Shown piece after piece: positions 13,849 through 28,800 of a stretch of 64,000 nucleotides of DNA (its first letter is position 1; each line of letters opens with the position of its first letter). The DNA is taken from the NCBI GenBank assembly GCA_040954595.2, contig CM082597.2, positions 1,922,001-1,986,000 of the forward strand, given 5' to 3'. The notes beneath the pieces are model-generated. The model saw only the letters and a list, made by a program, of their open reading frames with translations, did no database searches and was not told the DNA's origin. Both the position numbers and the translations under genes were made by a program. Source of the stretch: Balanoglossus misakiensis (lineage: Eukaryota; Hemichordata).

Positions 13849-16800
13849 TTGATGATGATGATGATGGCTGCTATAGATAGAGAGAGAGAGAACAACTTCA
13901 CTTGTACGTACTTTTAAATAAACACCGTGATATTTCTTGAAGTGGCAGGCGATGGTTAGTGTATAGGTAGTGTTTTGTCGTTTTCTTTGAATTAGTAGAT
14001 ATTGCAGATAACCGGGGCAAAATGCTTTCAACAAAGCGCAAGTCCATCGACTACTAGAACTCGATGGAGTAGAAAATACGCATTTCTTCACAGGAAAATG
14101 CATATTCTTTGTAAAGCTTCCAAAACGGTAACGGGAATTGTTATTTTACCCAACTTTCCGACTAACCGTCTCTGAATTTCCGGGTTACTTAGGGACATGT
14201 CCCGTACCGCGCTTGTTTTCGGAAGTCCGTCGGGGTTAATCGGCGGTCTGTTCTGGCGAATCTACCGGCTCGGAAATCAGAAAGATTGGTAACTTCCCAT
14301 GGGGGAAGGGGATTTCAGAGTCGACAAAATGTCACGGGTAATTGTCGCGTATTAGTTGAAAGTATCACAACGGTTCTCTCAGTCTGTGATCGCGACGATA
14401 TAAAAGAAAGACTGTACAATAGCTTGTCGTTCCTTTTTCGTTTCTTTCTCTCCAGTCGACGCTCGACTGCATGCACACTGCCCGCGTCGTCACAGCACAC
14501 TACACCATGAAATATTCAGTTCTGATGTAATAATTCTTCATTATCATCGAAAGAAACGATTGAAAAGTCTGCCTTCGAGCGAAGAGACGCCCCGTCGTCC
14601 AACTTCCGTCGAACTCCCTAGCTTAGCATCGCTTTGTAAAGCGAGAAAAAGTATACTGGTCGCTGGAAGTCATGTTAGTTCGTTTTGCTATTTTGAATAA
14701 ATAAAACATATTGTACTTTTAGGGAGAATGCATGGGTTGACTGTCCTTTCTGTGGAGAACGCGATCTAATTTACGCGTTGTCGCGCAGACAATTTTTGAA
14801 TTTACTGTCGTCAACTCAAAAAGCTCTGCTCAGCACTCGGGGAGTTTTCATTACAAGTTTCGTCGCGTTTCAAAGTTATCCTTTAAGGGACAGTCTCTGC
14901 AGATATGTTTTTTTTTATCAGAATTTGTCAAAGTTTGTTTTACGCGCTGTGTGCATTAAAAAAAAATCCTTCGTTCGAACTCAGTTTCACGAACGCGACA
15001 AAAAATGTCGTGGCCAGCGTTTATAACCGACGCGTCCAATATTGGCCAACAAGACTATACTAACTCTGGACCCAGAATCTAAAGTTGATATTTGCACAAA
15101 TGTGACGACGAGGAAACCACAAAACATTTGCAGGTGTTGCCTCGTCTTTCGATAAATAGGCACTTGAAAGAGCATTTCAACACGAGAAGCCAATGACAGA
15201 CAAACTGTCAAACTGATTAGCAACAGTTCACGAAAAAGTCACAGAAAGTGAGTTTTGGCCGTCGGTCGATTTTTCAGCGGTAGGCACCTGGTTGCATGCT
15301 TGAGTTACCTCTTCGAAAAGCTAATACGGTTATTTGAAATAATATCTAATTCTATACTGCGGTTAGTTTTGCTTGTAAGCTGAGACGATAACTAAATACG
15401 CGAGAGACGTGTTGAAGTATCGTTCATATAGCAATTTTGTAGGCAACATTGTTTACTCGACCATGATAGTCCGCGGTCGACGCTTTGTTTCCACGTTTTG
15501 TGTGAAATTTGCCGTGTGTACGTCAAGTTTCCCGTTCAATGAATTTCGGACCTGTTTTATATTCCCACGCTTTGCGCAGTTCCAATCGCTCCGCTCGTTT
15601 CCTATGTTTTCATACCCCGGCAAAAATATTTACAGCGATTGTGTCAATATTGTCAAAATCTGACGAAATTACTGACTCGACACGACAAAAAACTTGGCAC
15701 CACTGAATAACGTGAGCGGTGTCTGTCTGTCCGCTGCGCTCTTCAATCGAATGCAGTAACACTAATAGTAATTCTTTATTTATCATTAATTTCGCGCTGT
15801 TTACACTTCTCACGAGTTGAGGTATTTGGTTAAGAAAGGAGTGATCAATAATTGGGACATGCATTATTTGAAATCATTCTCCTCTAGAGTGTTGCCTCAC
15901 AGAAAACAAACAGCGATGACCTCCGATATAGAGTTCGCGGTCATCTACGAATAAATAATAGATGAAGCGACGATTAAACTGGCGATAAAATTTTAAGAGG
16001 CATATAGCTCCGACCCCTTATAGAAAATAAAGGAGTACCCCCGATAGTCGTTAAGTCAAGTGGATCTGCACTGGTTGCAAAACCAGAATACTCGATACGC
16101 ACTGTTTCAATTTTTTCCTCCCGTAATCTTTACTTTTATTCATCGGCAACGCGGTTATTTTTCTGTTCCACTGCCTCGGGTTGCCATGGCGACGTCATAT
16201 TACGCAGTGTCACCATTGTTGATTAACGCTATGGTTTGCCCGTCAGCAAATTTTGTGACTGATGCCCAACCTCGCTTGATTTATAGACTGCGCGCCGTTG
16301 TAAATAATTGCGACGGCGGAGAGAGCGCGCGCGCAATAATTAATGTTATAGGGATGCCGTGCATCGAAATACTAGCACGGCATGCGAGAAGTCACTTTTT
16401 GTCGTGCGATGAGAAAAACAAGCTCTGGTTCAAAGCTTGCAAACTCAGAAAAAAACCTCTACACTAACAAAACCAAGAAGCAGATTTTCAGGGGCTGTAT
16501 TTTTAGACAAAAAATCACCGCCTAGTGGTATAACGAGCTCAGTGCTATTTTAAAGTACTAGTATACCGCTGTAACGTTTATATTAGAGTTGCATTGAGAT
16601 CCACGGGGTCGGTTCGAGACTCGCCAGTTACCCTGCACACATCGGTGGTCGAGGGGGGCTTTACTGAACTAATTTAGCGCTACCAGCACGAAGTCCCCAC
16701 GATAGCGCTGTAACTAGCATCCCATTCAGCGCTTTCCACGCGCAGCTCAAACGCATTTTCCGAAAACATTTATTTTGTTTGTTCGTATTCTTTTCTTCCG

Positions 16801-19800
16801 ACTTTGGAAATATCGCCGAGCTAATTGTGTCTTTCGCCGCGGGACAGCTCTGGAATTTGGCTCGTTTTCGGAGCCAGCGTTCCGGTCGGTGTCCAATCTT
16901 TGTAAAGAAGTCTTTTCAAGACCTCCTTTCTCGAAATTGTGCTCAACAGTTTACCGAGAGAATTTGCCAATCATTAGGAAGGGCCTTTGTCCGCTCGCCG
17001 TATTTGTATTTTGTGGGCTCATGTCGGTATGGTTAATGATAATCAAGTACAAGATATAGGCACGGCAGCCCCCACCCCGGTATACCTATTGCTCAGTGAC
17101 ATTCAAAAGATCTTTGATTTTCTAGAGAGGCATCAAATCTCTGAATTCTAAGAGTCTCTCGAGATGTTGGTGAATCTGAAATCGTTAAAAACCAAGTAGC
17201 CTCATTCGCTTGCGAAGTCCCTGAACGAAAAACCCAATAACGGCCAAAATGAGATACTTCTATAATAACGTTTTCAATGCTTGAAAATTAAAGCACATTT
17301 AACGATGAACAGATTGAGTATGTTATCGGCGACGTAAAATCAAAAGTCCTGCCCTGCAGATAAACAAAAATACCGGCAGCATTGGCCAGGATTATATATG
17401 TTTTATTGTCATTAACCCCCCGATAGAGAGTTGCCAGTTTCAATTTACAACTACATTTTTCCCTTTGTTATACAGCTATCGTCTGCTCTAATCGTTTTTT
17501 CGAGATATTGTCGTTATTCCTAATGGAATATTGACGTGACTACAAAAGCACTTAGCTTTGCCGTCTTGTTCCCCTGCCGTGACGTCATACTGCGCGACTC
17601 TCGCAGCAGTATCGCTAATTAAGTTATTTCAATGAACCGTGAGTGGCGGGAGAGGAAAAAAATTGAATTCGGAAAGAAAATGGTAGTCCGGAACCGTTTC
17701 GATGTAAATGTATACGCGACGGCTTTGTCGTGGGTCCGTTACCATCCGATCCTGGTGCGTAAAGCTTCCCAGGACTGGACGTCGTAGTTTTTTATCTTTT
17801 AAAGGGTGAAATTTAATAATATTTTTTATGTGAAATAAAAAAATAAGTACATTTGTACTTTCCCACTTGTTGCATCTATACTCATCGCGTTCTTGAATCT
17901 GTGCTTCCGAACTCGGACACGGTTAAAGTCACGAATTCTCCCCGACTGCGCACTATTCAGTCGCCATGACTCCGAATTCACTGGCATTATTTTATAAATC
18001 GGAATAGAAATCAAAATTTTAAGCACGTGCTGGAAAATATCGAAATATTTCATAAAATAATCTCTTGTACGGCGGGAGTCTTGCGTGAGCCGAATCATAA
18101 TTACCGTGCAGTAGTGTCGGGGAAAGGGGTCATCTCAGCATTGCTTACCTTGCAGAAGGGTTTGTGATGTCGTCTGTCAAAAAGTGGTGCAACATTTTTA
18201 TTAATTTCATAATTTTTTTCCTATTTCCTTCTTAATTTTAGACCAAATGGACATAATTTTCCATTGTCTGCAGGTCTTGATCAAAATTTTAGAAAAAATG
18301 GTAAAAAGTTATGAGATTAGCTTAATTTTGTGACAAATGACATGTTGACGATTGTATTGAAAAGGTTAAGCCCACAACGGTCAAGGATGCATCAAGTTGA
18401 ACTTTCTCTAAAATTAATCCTTAAATGAGGATCGAAAATCGGAGGTGAAGAGAATGGCTTATTTTTCCCGCCGAGTCAAACCAGTTTCCGCCCGAATCGT
18501 CCACAACGGGCGCATGAAGCGTTGTAGAAAAATTACTTTTGTGTTTTTTCCTACTTTAGTTCAGTTTACAATACCTTTGGTCGAATCGAGAGAAACTATA
18601 GAAGAATGGAAAACAGTCAAACGTTAGAAATTATCCTTATTATTAGGAAAGCAAGGTTGTAAGCAATGTTGACGATATCCCACGGTGCACCCTGCTGGTA
18701 GCCAAGCCGTTCATACTCGCTTTTCAATCGTAATTATGGTAATGATGATTACAATTATGGAAAAAAAAACGTCGATTCGTCAGTTCATGTGAAAAGCAAA
18801 TTAATTTGGTTTTGTAAACTTCGCATTATTGATTGTGCCTACGATCACGGATTTGCGAAAAGCGGACTATGAGTGCGTTCGAAAGGTCGCTCTTTCCCGC
18901 GCGCAGCAAACAAGGACTGCTGCATTGTCTTCCAACAAAAACGAAAACTGTAGTAATCCAACGTAGCTATTGTGATCAGCTTTATCCCTATAAACGTTTG
19001 TAAACTTTTCAAAAATAAATGTTAGCGAAAATGTAATTCCCGTAACAAAAACGTCACAACGGCTCTTGAGATTGGTATTTCTGCCACGGCGAGCGGCCAT
19101 ATTGGAAAGAACCAGGGACTGACTACATATGCACACCTCGCGGATTTTACTCATTTTGTTTTGCAATAACTGTCAAGTTTGACAACAGTAGTCCTGGACT
19201 GTTTTTATTGCCCATAAATTCTCTCAGTGAAATGAATAGCGTGGAGAGAAAATAATGTATACTAGAACCTCAGCACGCAGTCAACCGTGAAAAGACATTT
19301 ACTTTAAAGTTCTGTTTAAAGGTAGATGTGCCTGGAAAGTCAATGTCATACTTTTAAGTATTATTTGTTAAAGCAATTTTAGATTATTCTTTCCTAAAAT
19401 TTAGAATAAAAACTCTGGGTTTTTGTTGCCTTTTTCGGGCAGCGCGCGTTCGTCGCGTATTCAACAGTTTGTTGTGTAAACTCGCGCCCCAAACTCATGC
19501 AATATTCAATACACTAACTCGCCCAATTCAAACATGATGATTATGGAACCGCGGGGTGTCTAGCGTTGCAAGGAGTCCCTAGTGACTTATGCGGTGTTAG
19601 TTATGCCAAGCGTCGATATTTTTGATTCCGCTCCGAAATTTGTGTTTTGTTAAAATAACATTTGTTTAAATAGGTCACATACGCGCAAAGGTTGTTGGTG
19701 CTTAACGAAAACATTGAAATCGGGGTAAAACGAAACTTTATTTGGGTCACTTGGGTCCCACTTAATGGAATTTGGGCCCCCACAAGTTGCTTGAAATGGA

Positions 19801-22800
19801 TCCATGCCCCAGTTTGATCTGAGCGACTTCGCGCCAGTACAGTGTCTCGGCGATCCATGCAGTCAGACTGTCAGAGGAGAGCACTTTTGCAAAGCAGAAT
19901 GTGTTGAAAAGAAATTGAACGAGTGAGTGAGTGAACGAACGAACGAATGAATGAATGAGTGAGTAAGTAAGTGAGTGAGTGAATACAATGCAAACGTTTG
20001 CAAGCCTTTTCTTCAAGAAAAATAGCTATGATACGAACATTATGCAAATAGTTCGTCCATGTATGTCTAAAAATGTCTTACGTTAAAATGTTGAAAAATA
20101 CTGAATGTGAAGGGATTTTAAATTAGTATGCTAATTGCCCTAGGTCGTATTCCGTCCATTGTACCGCCTTGTCAACATTAAATCAATTAATTAAAAAGTC
20201 CATTTCAAAGTATCTTATTGGTATTAGTTCGTCATCGCGGACATTGTCTTCGGTGACAATACCGCGCAGGCAGACGACAAAAAGTTACAAATGACACACA
20301 AAGCCGAATTGTTACAGTGCGTCGACGGGAGTGCACTGGTCACGCGCCGTGTCTTAGCGTGTGCCGTGGCGGTAATCCCTGCTCCCACTGAGTGGCAAAA
20401 ATAACAAATACTGTGAGAAAAGAGGGAAATTGTAGCTCCTCCGCACGGCGGAAGGGAATGTCAGATATCTTGGGACACGTGGGTGCATCTTTTCACATTG
20501 AGGCTGTCGCGCGCAGGTCAGAGGTCACGGCGAAAAAAGACTCCAACACACGGCTGCCATTGCCACAATACGTTATAATCACCAGAACGCGATTTTGATA
20601 ATCTAGGTTTGGCGGGAATTGCTTAACGACAGAAATCGGTTGGCTCGTCTCGCATTGTCACTTCCGTATATGCACTGTTATACATAGCTACCATTGCTGT
20701 TCAATATGATATCGCCAGAGTGCCGTTCGCAAATCGACTTTTTGGTGGGAATTAGCGAACGACAGAAAGCGACGAGCTCATTATAGAGAGATGTTTTGAC
20801 TTGGTTGCTGTAACGAGAGATAATTTGCTTCCACATGAATACATTCTCTTTATGACACCGTATTTCCCCCAAACTATTCATTGATGCACTATCCTCGCCA
20901 CCTTCAATGGTCGTCTCCTTTCGCTCCTTTGTTGTCAAACTGTGCTGAAATTAAGCTCTCGTCGTACTCCCTCAATGAACTCACCGGATACGTCATTTCC
21001 GCACTCCAAAAGCAAAACTACATTGTTTGGCCCACAAATCCAAATTGACGCGCGCTACCGTTCCTTCCCGCGTCGAAGCTCGGCACTGCGTTTTGCCCTG
21101 TATCTGGCGCGCGCGTAACAACTAATTTTGTCGTTAAGAAACGACAACGCTACAATCATTTGACAGGGACAACTTCATATTATATATAAGAAATTTAGTC
21201 TAGAATTAGATGTGCAATGTAAATGTTTTGCCGCTAAAATCTAGCCAATCACAGATTTTCGCTGGGTAGTCTCGCGCAAAAAAATTGCGCCACCACACGA
21301 CCATTACAAGTTAGAATTTGTTACAGTAACAAAGTACCACCTGTTGGCTGTACATTATTGTACGTAAGCTACGCAAAACTTAGTCAGATACTCCACATCA
21401 CATTTCAGCCTCTCAAAAAAGCGGGAAACCAGTTTATCGTCGCCTGTCACTCTATGACAAGTCACGTTACCACGACAACACCAAGCTATGACCATAGAGT
21501 GATATACAATGTATTAGTTTAACGAATGACCGTTGCCATGGAGGTAAACTTTGTAACAAACATCCAGAAAGGCGCGATCGCCCATCTCGTTTCTAAAGAA
21601 GCCCATAGACATCAATAATACATTAATTTCAGTGCGCACAAAGTTTTGACGTTTACAGTATGTTTCAGATAATAACTTATTCCTTGCGAAACCACTTAAA
21701 TTACCTATCTGTTACTGGCCTCGACTATATTCAGTCGCTCAAAAATTATGAAACTCTTTGCTGTCATTTTGTGTATTTGTTTACCGTTATCTCTAGTGTT
21801 TAAAAGCGCGTACACACCGACTATGATTACAACGGCGCTTTGAATGCAGGAGGTGCGTGGCACACGTGACCAAGGGACCCCCTAAGTCATCTCATTTCAC
21901 GCTTCACCCACGATTTTTTTATGACAGCGTGATTTATTTTTATAATTGGCAATGTAGATGCCCTTCACATAAATTACCGACGTGGTGTACTTTTTCGAGA
22001 TTTTCAGTCGCTTGACAAATAGATAACTAACAAAACGCTTGACCGAAGGGGCCATGGGCGATAAAACGCGCCCTAAAAGGGAATATTCTCGCGCGTGGAG
22101 GGGGTCGCTGCTGTGTATCGATATCGTTCGCAAATTCATATTGAGTTTTAGTGCAACATATTGTATATTGTATCCACGACCCCTAAGACCAACAAACCAA
22201 ATGTGAAACGTACCTGGCTATAATCCACAATGCATCAGTCCCCGCATGCGCACTTCACCCATCATAGTTTCATCAGCCAGCGGTCGTCTGAAATCAACAA
22301 CACGGACATATACTTGTCAGTTGCGAATAGATACACCCAACACTATTGGAACATACAAACTATAACGGAGATCCAATTTGTCCTGTGCAATAGATCGCCA
22401 TTTTCGAACGACAGATACACATTTTGTTCGTCTCTATTATCGTGTGTCAGAGAGGGACAAGCGTCACTCAGTGGCAAGATAAGTGGGGATTAAGAACTCC
22501 CATAATGTGATCAAAATTAACCCCCCTTCTTAACAATAATCTCAAACCCTTCTGTCACAATTACATGGGTTTTAATTTACCCTAATGGTCTAGTTAATCC
22601 TGGTTACTAAATACAGTTCCCTTTTTTTCTCACACAAACTAGCTTCTTATAACAATCTCGGACCATAAGAAACAAAAAAACGCAAAACAATATCCGTTAC
22701 ATGGTTGACGGAAAGTGCAAACGATGGGAAATCGCGCTGAATTGACCGGGGTGTGGACAAGACGATTTCTCCCACAAAAAGGTACACCCCAGAACGTCAG

Positions 22801-25800
22801 TAAACTTAGTTATGTGATGTTTCTTCCCCCGAGAATCAATTTTAGTGAAAAAAAGTGTTGACTCAGCAGGAATCATATTTTCATTTTTCGACAACATTTA
22901 CGTGTTCCCGTCACCCCCGAAAAAATTGATCTGTACCAAGGTTGGCTTGGAATAACAATATTGTTAGCACGCAGAATAGGCGATGAATATTAGGGCAATG
23001 TATTTTTAAAGTCTATTGAACCTTTGAGATGTTTTCCTTGTGGGAATAGGAAAACAGCTTAAGTGATCTGAGCATGGTTTATGTCCGCGCAGTCCAGGCA
23101 CAGGACGAGGGCAGGGCGTGTGTTCGTGAATTAACCGTAGAGAAAGGATGGCGGAACGGTGAGAATTGTCCGCTACTAGATAAAGAGGAGTAGTTATATA
23201 AATAAGCCCGCTAACTCCTGAAAAGAAGGTCCGTGCGAATCCTAAGTTAACAATGGGGCGATTCGCGGACTAATTAAACTGTCCTGTGAAAGTTTTTTTA
23301 GCATCAAACTGTGTGTTGTATACGCTTGACGTTTCTTCGCGCGTAGGGAGCGACGGTGAGGTTGATTCTGTCAGATAGCGAGAAAGAATACTGTGTTTTT
23401 CTGTCGCTGTGTTGCTACGTTGTGTGGTGTGTCCAAGAAGAGTCGTGATGTTTATTTCTGAGCTAACTGTCCGTGTGACAATGATAACTTGTGTGGTCCG
23501 ATAACAAGAGCGGGGAGTCGTGCCTAAATGTACGAAAAATAGTAACTTGGCCTTCGAAGCCACAATTTCTGAAGCACTTGTTTGAGATGTTTGTGTCGTT
23601 TTCAAAGCCAAATTTCAGCTCAGGTTGACATGTATGTTGTGCAATATTAATGTCTATATATCCAATTAATTCTTGAGTTAGTTAACTGCTTAGTATCGCT
23701 GATTGTTTTAGCGTAGTAACGATATCGCTCTTCGCGGTAACTTCGCTCAGTGCGGCCGTCGCGAAGGACACCCCACCCACCGCTCCGCTCCGTTTCCTTG
23801 TAACGTTCGAAGCCACATAGTAATGTTCACGGTACTTCGGAAATGAGAGGATGGAAGACACCTAAGCACATCTTCCTGTAATTTGTCTGTTTGTCCTATC
23901 TTCTTGTTTTGAGTTTGGCCAACGCAACCGAAACCCTCACGTCACGGCACGCGAATGGCGCGCGTCCAAAACCGGCGCTGGCCAATTAGAGTGACGCTTA
24001 CAGTAGTGGGGGAAGAACGCCGGGTGTGATTGGGCCGCGGCTGTTAGCCCTCAAGCCAAGTGCAACGCCCACGTCGAGAGTACAATAGCAGCAAGTTGAA
24101 AAGGCGAGTTCCGGTTTTACGTATGATACATAATTACTTGAAGGGGAGCATCTAAAGTATCAGTTCAGTTTGACTAACAGATAAGTTGTCAGACACTCCC
24201 GAGCGATATTAGCGAGGATAAGACAGCCGAGGGTTCCTAAACGATTGGAAACTTTCCGTCGCCAACTTCACTTCACGACCAATCGAAAGAACGGAAGCGT
24301 CGTAGTGTTTGTCAGGATCAGACAAGCGAACGCCGTCGTCATCTCGAGAGCCGGAATCGGACGGAACTTTCTCAGTATCTTCGGAACTGATAAAGTAGAA
24401 ACTGGACGTCCACAGGAACTACAGAACAGACAACAACCATCTTCTAAAATGCACCGCATTGCACACCCGTCGTCAAGCAGCCCTCCCGACTGCAAACACT
24501 CGTGTTCAATGTTTCTAGCTGCAACCGGTATGCGCCTTACATTTTTGTAGTATTTTCATGCATTCTAATATTATTGATTTTAAAATATTGTATTAATTGT
24601 ACGTTATGTTCAATATGAGCGTAGCCGGTTTTAACGTGCCGATTGAAACATATTTTTTGATTTTATACATGATTCTAAACTTTAAAGAATAATCGGATAT
24701 ACGTGTAATTTTCACGTCGATTTTGTCAGCGAAATATAATTTCTAATTGTGCGTTACCGCAGGTGAATTTTGTTGATCAGTGTCTGTTTCGTGTGCACTT
24801 GTACACACGGCATGGGACGTTGATTTACACAATTGCGAAACGGCTTTTCATGACCAGCTCCATAATTGCCTATGAAAACAACAGGCCGTCGTGTGATGAA
24901 AAGTCAACGCTTTGGTCGAAAAGTCCAAGTCGGGTCATAAAGAGGGTTGAAAAATAATAACTGACATGGGAAAGCAGTGCCCGGCGGTGGTAATCTCGAT
25001 CGCCAAGTCGATCACAATGCCGCCTCGTCGCGTTCCCGGGTGTAATTTAAAGAGCGTGCGCAAACACTGGCGGCACGCGCCGGCTAATCCGACCCAGGAG
25101 CCGTGACCACTCCAGTGGTGTGACCACTATGAGATAACCACGGCAGAACAATGGGGGCTGGGATTTTGGCAGGAGTGGTGTTAATCCTCCGTGTCAGTTA
25201 GACGGTTTAGTTGTCTGTCCAAAGTCACAGGTCGTCCCTGGCTCGCGCGACACGCGACCGCACAACGCACTCAGGTGTCGCGGGCGTCAACCGTGTCTCA
25301 GGCCCGAGTAGAGCACCTTGTCGCGCTCGGACGCTCAAGTATTCTGTCCATTACAAGACATAAAATAAATCACAGCTTTCGACAAACCGTTGCTAACATA
25401 CACGCGGGGACTCCCTTGCTCTGTTAGTCGGCGATTACCTGCAGTGTGCCCATGAACGCACACATGTGTGTAGTTCAATACTTCACAAGACATCGCCTTC
25501 CTATTAGGCGATCAAGCATCATGCTGTCCAAACGTTAAACTAGCTTTGTCCGTCGCTAGAAACTCGACCAGCACCGTTCTGCGTCGTGTAAGCGATGCAA
25601 ACGCGGCTCGTGCGCGCAATTGTGCAAAATGACAGCAAAGCGCGTCGATATAATTAATTTTAAAATTGTATCTGCCATTTATTAAAAATCACATATTAAA
25701 ACTGCGTCCCCCTTTCCACGTACAAAGTGGTGACTTATTACCAATTAGTTAATTAAATTTCTCGCCACATTGTGCCACTCACCACGCTGTTTTGCAACTA

Positions 25801-28800
25801 ATATTAAAACAGTAGTGCGCTGTGAAGGACTTTGGCAAACGCAGCGCGGTTTGCGTCGCGCTAGGCACACCCGCTGCACACTCGAACTCAACACGAAATT
25901 AGTAAATGAAAGAAGCGTTTCATTTTAGGAATATTACAGTTACCTATGCGACGGAGTTTAAGTGGAGGGGAATGCGGCCTTAACTGTGAATCTTTGCGGG
26001 ATTGTGTGATTGCTACGGTTTAGGGTGGCATATGTGAAATCTGATTTCGTAACGTAGTCTGCGCCGATGAATGGTATTTGGTTCGTCTCGGTGGCTGAAC
26101 AGAATAGCCTGCTCGAACGGATCCATCTGCGATGTGTCACCCCGACGCTGGCTTTGTGGGCTAATCGCCCTGTGAATGAACGCGGACGAATCGATCGGGG
26201 GATTCTCGAGGACGCCGGGCGGGACCTGTCCGGTCGTGCCATTGTTGTAGAAGGGGGAGGGAGAAAGGGGGGGGGGTGACCAAGGTCACTCCACAGGACA
26301 ATGACGACGAATTTGCTAACTCGACTGTGTAGTGGTTTTCACCAAAGTCCACCAAGCAAAGTCGCGGGTGAAAGACATTACTCTTTGCACTAAAAACTTA
26401 TTTCTTTCTAGCAAACTGCTAACGAGAGAGCTACCTGTACTCAAAAGTCACTTTCTTGCAAGTTTGCGCAAGGCGTTCGTTCTCCTTAACCAACAGGTAA
26501 ACATGCAAAGCGCCAAGCTGGTTTAAGATTCACTAAGATGATCTTTTTTCTTCTTTCATTCTTTCTTTGCATTCAGAACCTTCTTACGATGCCATTATGC
26601 GGGACAGACAGAATGCATGGAGCTCTGCCCAAGCCACTCAAAATAAAGGTATGCGTGTCTGTCTGTCTGTCTGTCTGTCTGTATCCCTTTCCCCCTCTCT
26701 CTCTCTTGTGGCGATATTCGAACAGAACGTGGCTTGAGAAGCTAAGCCTGTAGACGTAGTATGTACCTGCAATATTGAAATTTCACAAAATCCCACTGAG
26801 TCCCATAGGGCGATATATGACCGTCCCTTACTTGGACAATTACAAACTAATATTCGATAATTTGAATTAACAGAGCGCTTTGTAGCGTCCTTATCTTGCT
26901 ATTTGTTCAGATGAAAAAAACCGCGTCCAATTAAAGTTACTCTAAAATGTGCCAATTTGAATGCGCATTACTGCATTGCCTAAGAGACTATCAGTTCATC
27001 AGTTAATTTGTGTGTCTGTGTATTAAAAAACAGAATGTTCAAATTTTGACTTTTTTGTCGCTGGGGCAAAATATCCCATCACAAGCATATGCTTATTTTG
27101 TAAAGGGTGTTGAGTGAACAATACATTGTGTTGGAAGCGCCGAGCAGGCCACAGATGTTTCGATTTCGCGCGAGCAAATTGAATCTGGTCTATCTCATCG
27201 CGTTCTCATTAGCGTCGAAGCGTTTTCACAGAGACACAAGGTACTGAAATTGGTGTGAGTGTGACACCTGTATCGATTGTCACGAACTTTTCCAGACCGC
27301 TCCCGTAATCTATCGATTCTAGGTTGCCAGGCAGTTTTTGATCAAAAAAAGAATCGCGGCAATGATTTTCGAAACTTTTTTCCCCGCCCCGCTGCGAATG
27401 TCGAGCCCGCGTGTAAAGAAATCGGCTTGCCTTCATCCGAGTGTCCACATGTGTATTGCGCGGGAAATCAACAATAATATCGGCGCGGATAAAGAGCGTC
27501 GCCGTCCTGATTGGCTGCCATCCTTTTATTCGGAGACATCTTTGATATCGCGGGAAGAGGGGAGAGAGCGCAGAGAATCGCGGAGACACGCAGACAGATT
27601 TACTGTACAAAGGCACACGTTGCAAATTGGCGTTCCTGACAAAGGCGACAGCACAAACGGAAAAACAGCCCCCCAAAAGAAGATTTAAGGATTTCAGCCG
27701 ATGACATAAAACGGTTCTCCAGCAATATATAAAGGAAGCCAGACATCAAATAGAGCAATCCCCGTGTCGGGAATTATTAATTTTAGATTTGGAGCGATTC
27801 CGACACCTCGGCGTTAACTTCGCATGTGTTTTCTCAACAATATAATTAGGCCTCTCAGGAGACGGCTTTACATTCTAATTCGGAGCAATCTGGTATTTCG
27901 GATCCCCCAGATATAAGTCAGATTAGATATTCTTTTATTGGTAAGGAGAATCAAATTAGATGTCCTGAAAAACAGATGTATAGCCCCGTATCTTTTGTGA
28001 GCAACTCATTTTATTAATAGCAAAATGAAGATCAATTTTGGGGGGATGAGAAAAAGGGGAGGTTTTGTATTTGATTCGGATTAGACATTGCGGATATTAA
28101 ACCCCCTGTTTGTGTGTAGACCCGGCACGTTACTCGGGAAATCGATGTCACGCTTTTTCTCTGGGGAATTTCCGTGAAAATCGCTCCGAAACCAAATATC
28201 TTGGTTTTTATCAATTTCGCAACGGCTTTCCGCTTAACATGAATGGGAAAAGTTGACTTCTCTGAGATCGTCTGCTGAAGCCCCGAGCAGATACGCAAAT
28301 TAACTCCTTAGCTCCACTTGTTTTTGTTATAACCATATTAAGTTTCTCCCCGGACATGCTGACGATTTAAGCATTAAGAGTGGTTTAATATTGCGATATT
28401 AAATGAAACTTTTTTTGTCTAGAAATATGGGACCCCGTTACCTCTCTTTACTTCGTTTAAAGTGTTTAGATTTACCTAAAACTGTAGGTTGAACGACAAC
28501 ACAGCGTTCAGACGACATTTTCTACAGAAACCTATCACATTTTCACAATTTTTCACATTCGGACAGAAATCAACTAAAAAATATCATAAGCGAACAGCAT
28601 GCAAGTCACGAATCGAATCATTCACATGCGGTGAATTTCGCTTCAGTCAAGTTTCACCTTTCGGGGAACATTGATTAGAACGGTGAGCCATCACTTGAAA
28701 AGAGCGGGAAATGTCAAACCAGATGTCAGTGTCAAACAGAAATAAAATTGCTCTATTCAGATGTTAAACCTGTCTGTCTTTCCTTCTGTATCACAGGTTA

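Larger units (their letters stand above)
11876..23740 (+). other. Intron 5 of gene 1, left part
   Basis: Long AT-rich intron sequence. It includes a C-run at 12001-12018, a GAT microsatellite at 13811-13866, a tetranucleotide repeat at 19918-19984 and GC-rich patches such as 21050-21120. The length and position inside a developmental regulator suggest enhancers, but I could not single one out from one sequence. No further exon in phase 1 with family homology was found. Confidence 0.4.

Noticed and set aside
16595-16635. GGTTCGAGACT, a near match to the tRNA B-box with a possible T-arm
   Set aside because: No A-box at tRNA spacing and no cloverleaf or acceptor stem; at most a decayed tRNA-derived SINE, not supportable.
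24245-24448. 68-codon in-frame extension of the short-form exon
   Set aside because: No ATG at the left end and no counterpart upstream of 51601 in gene 2; treated as 5' leader.
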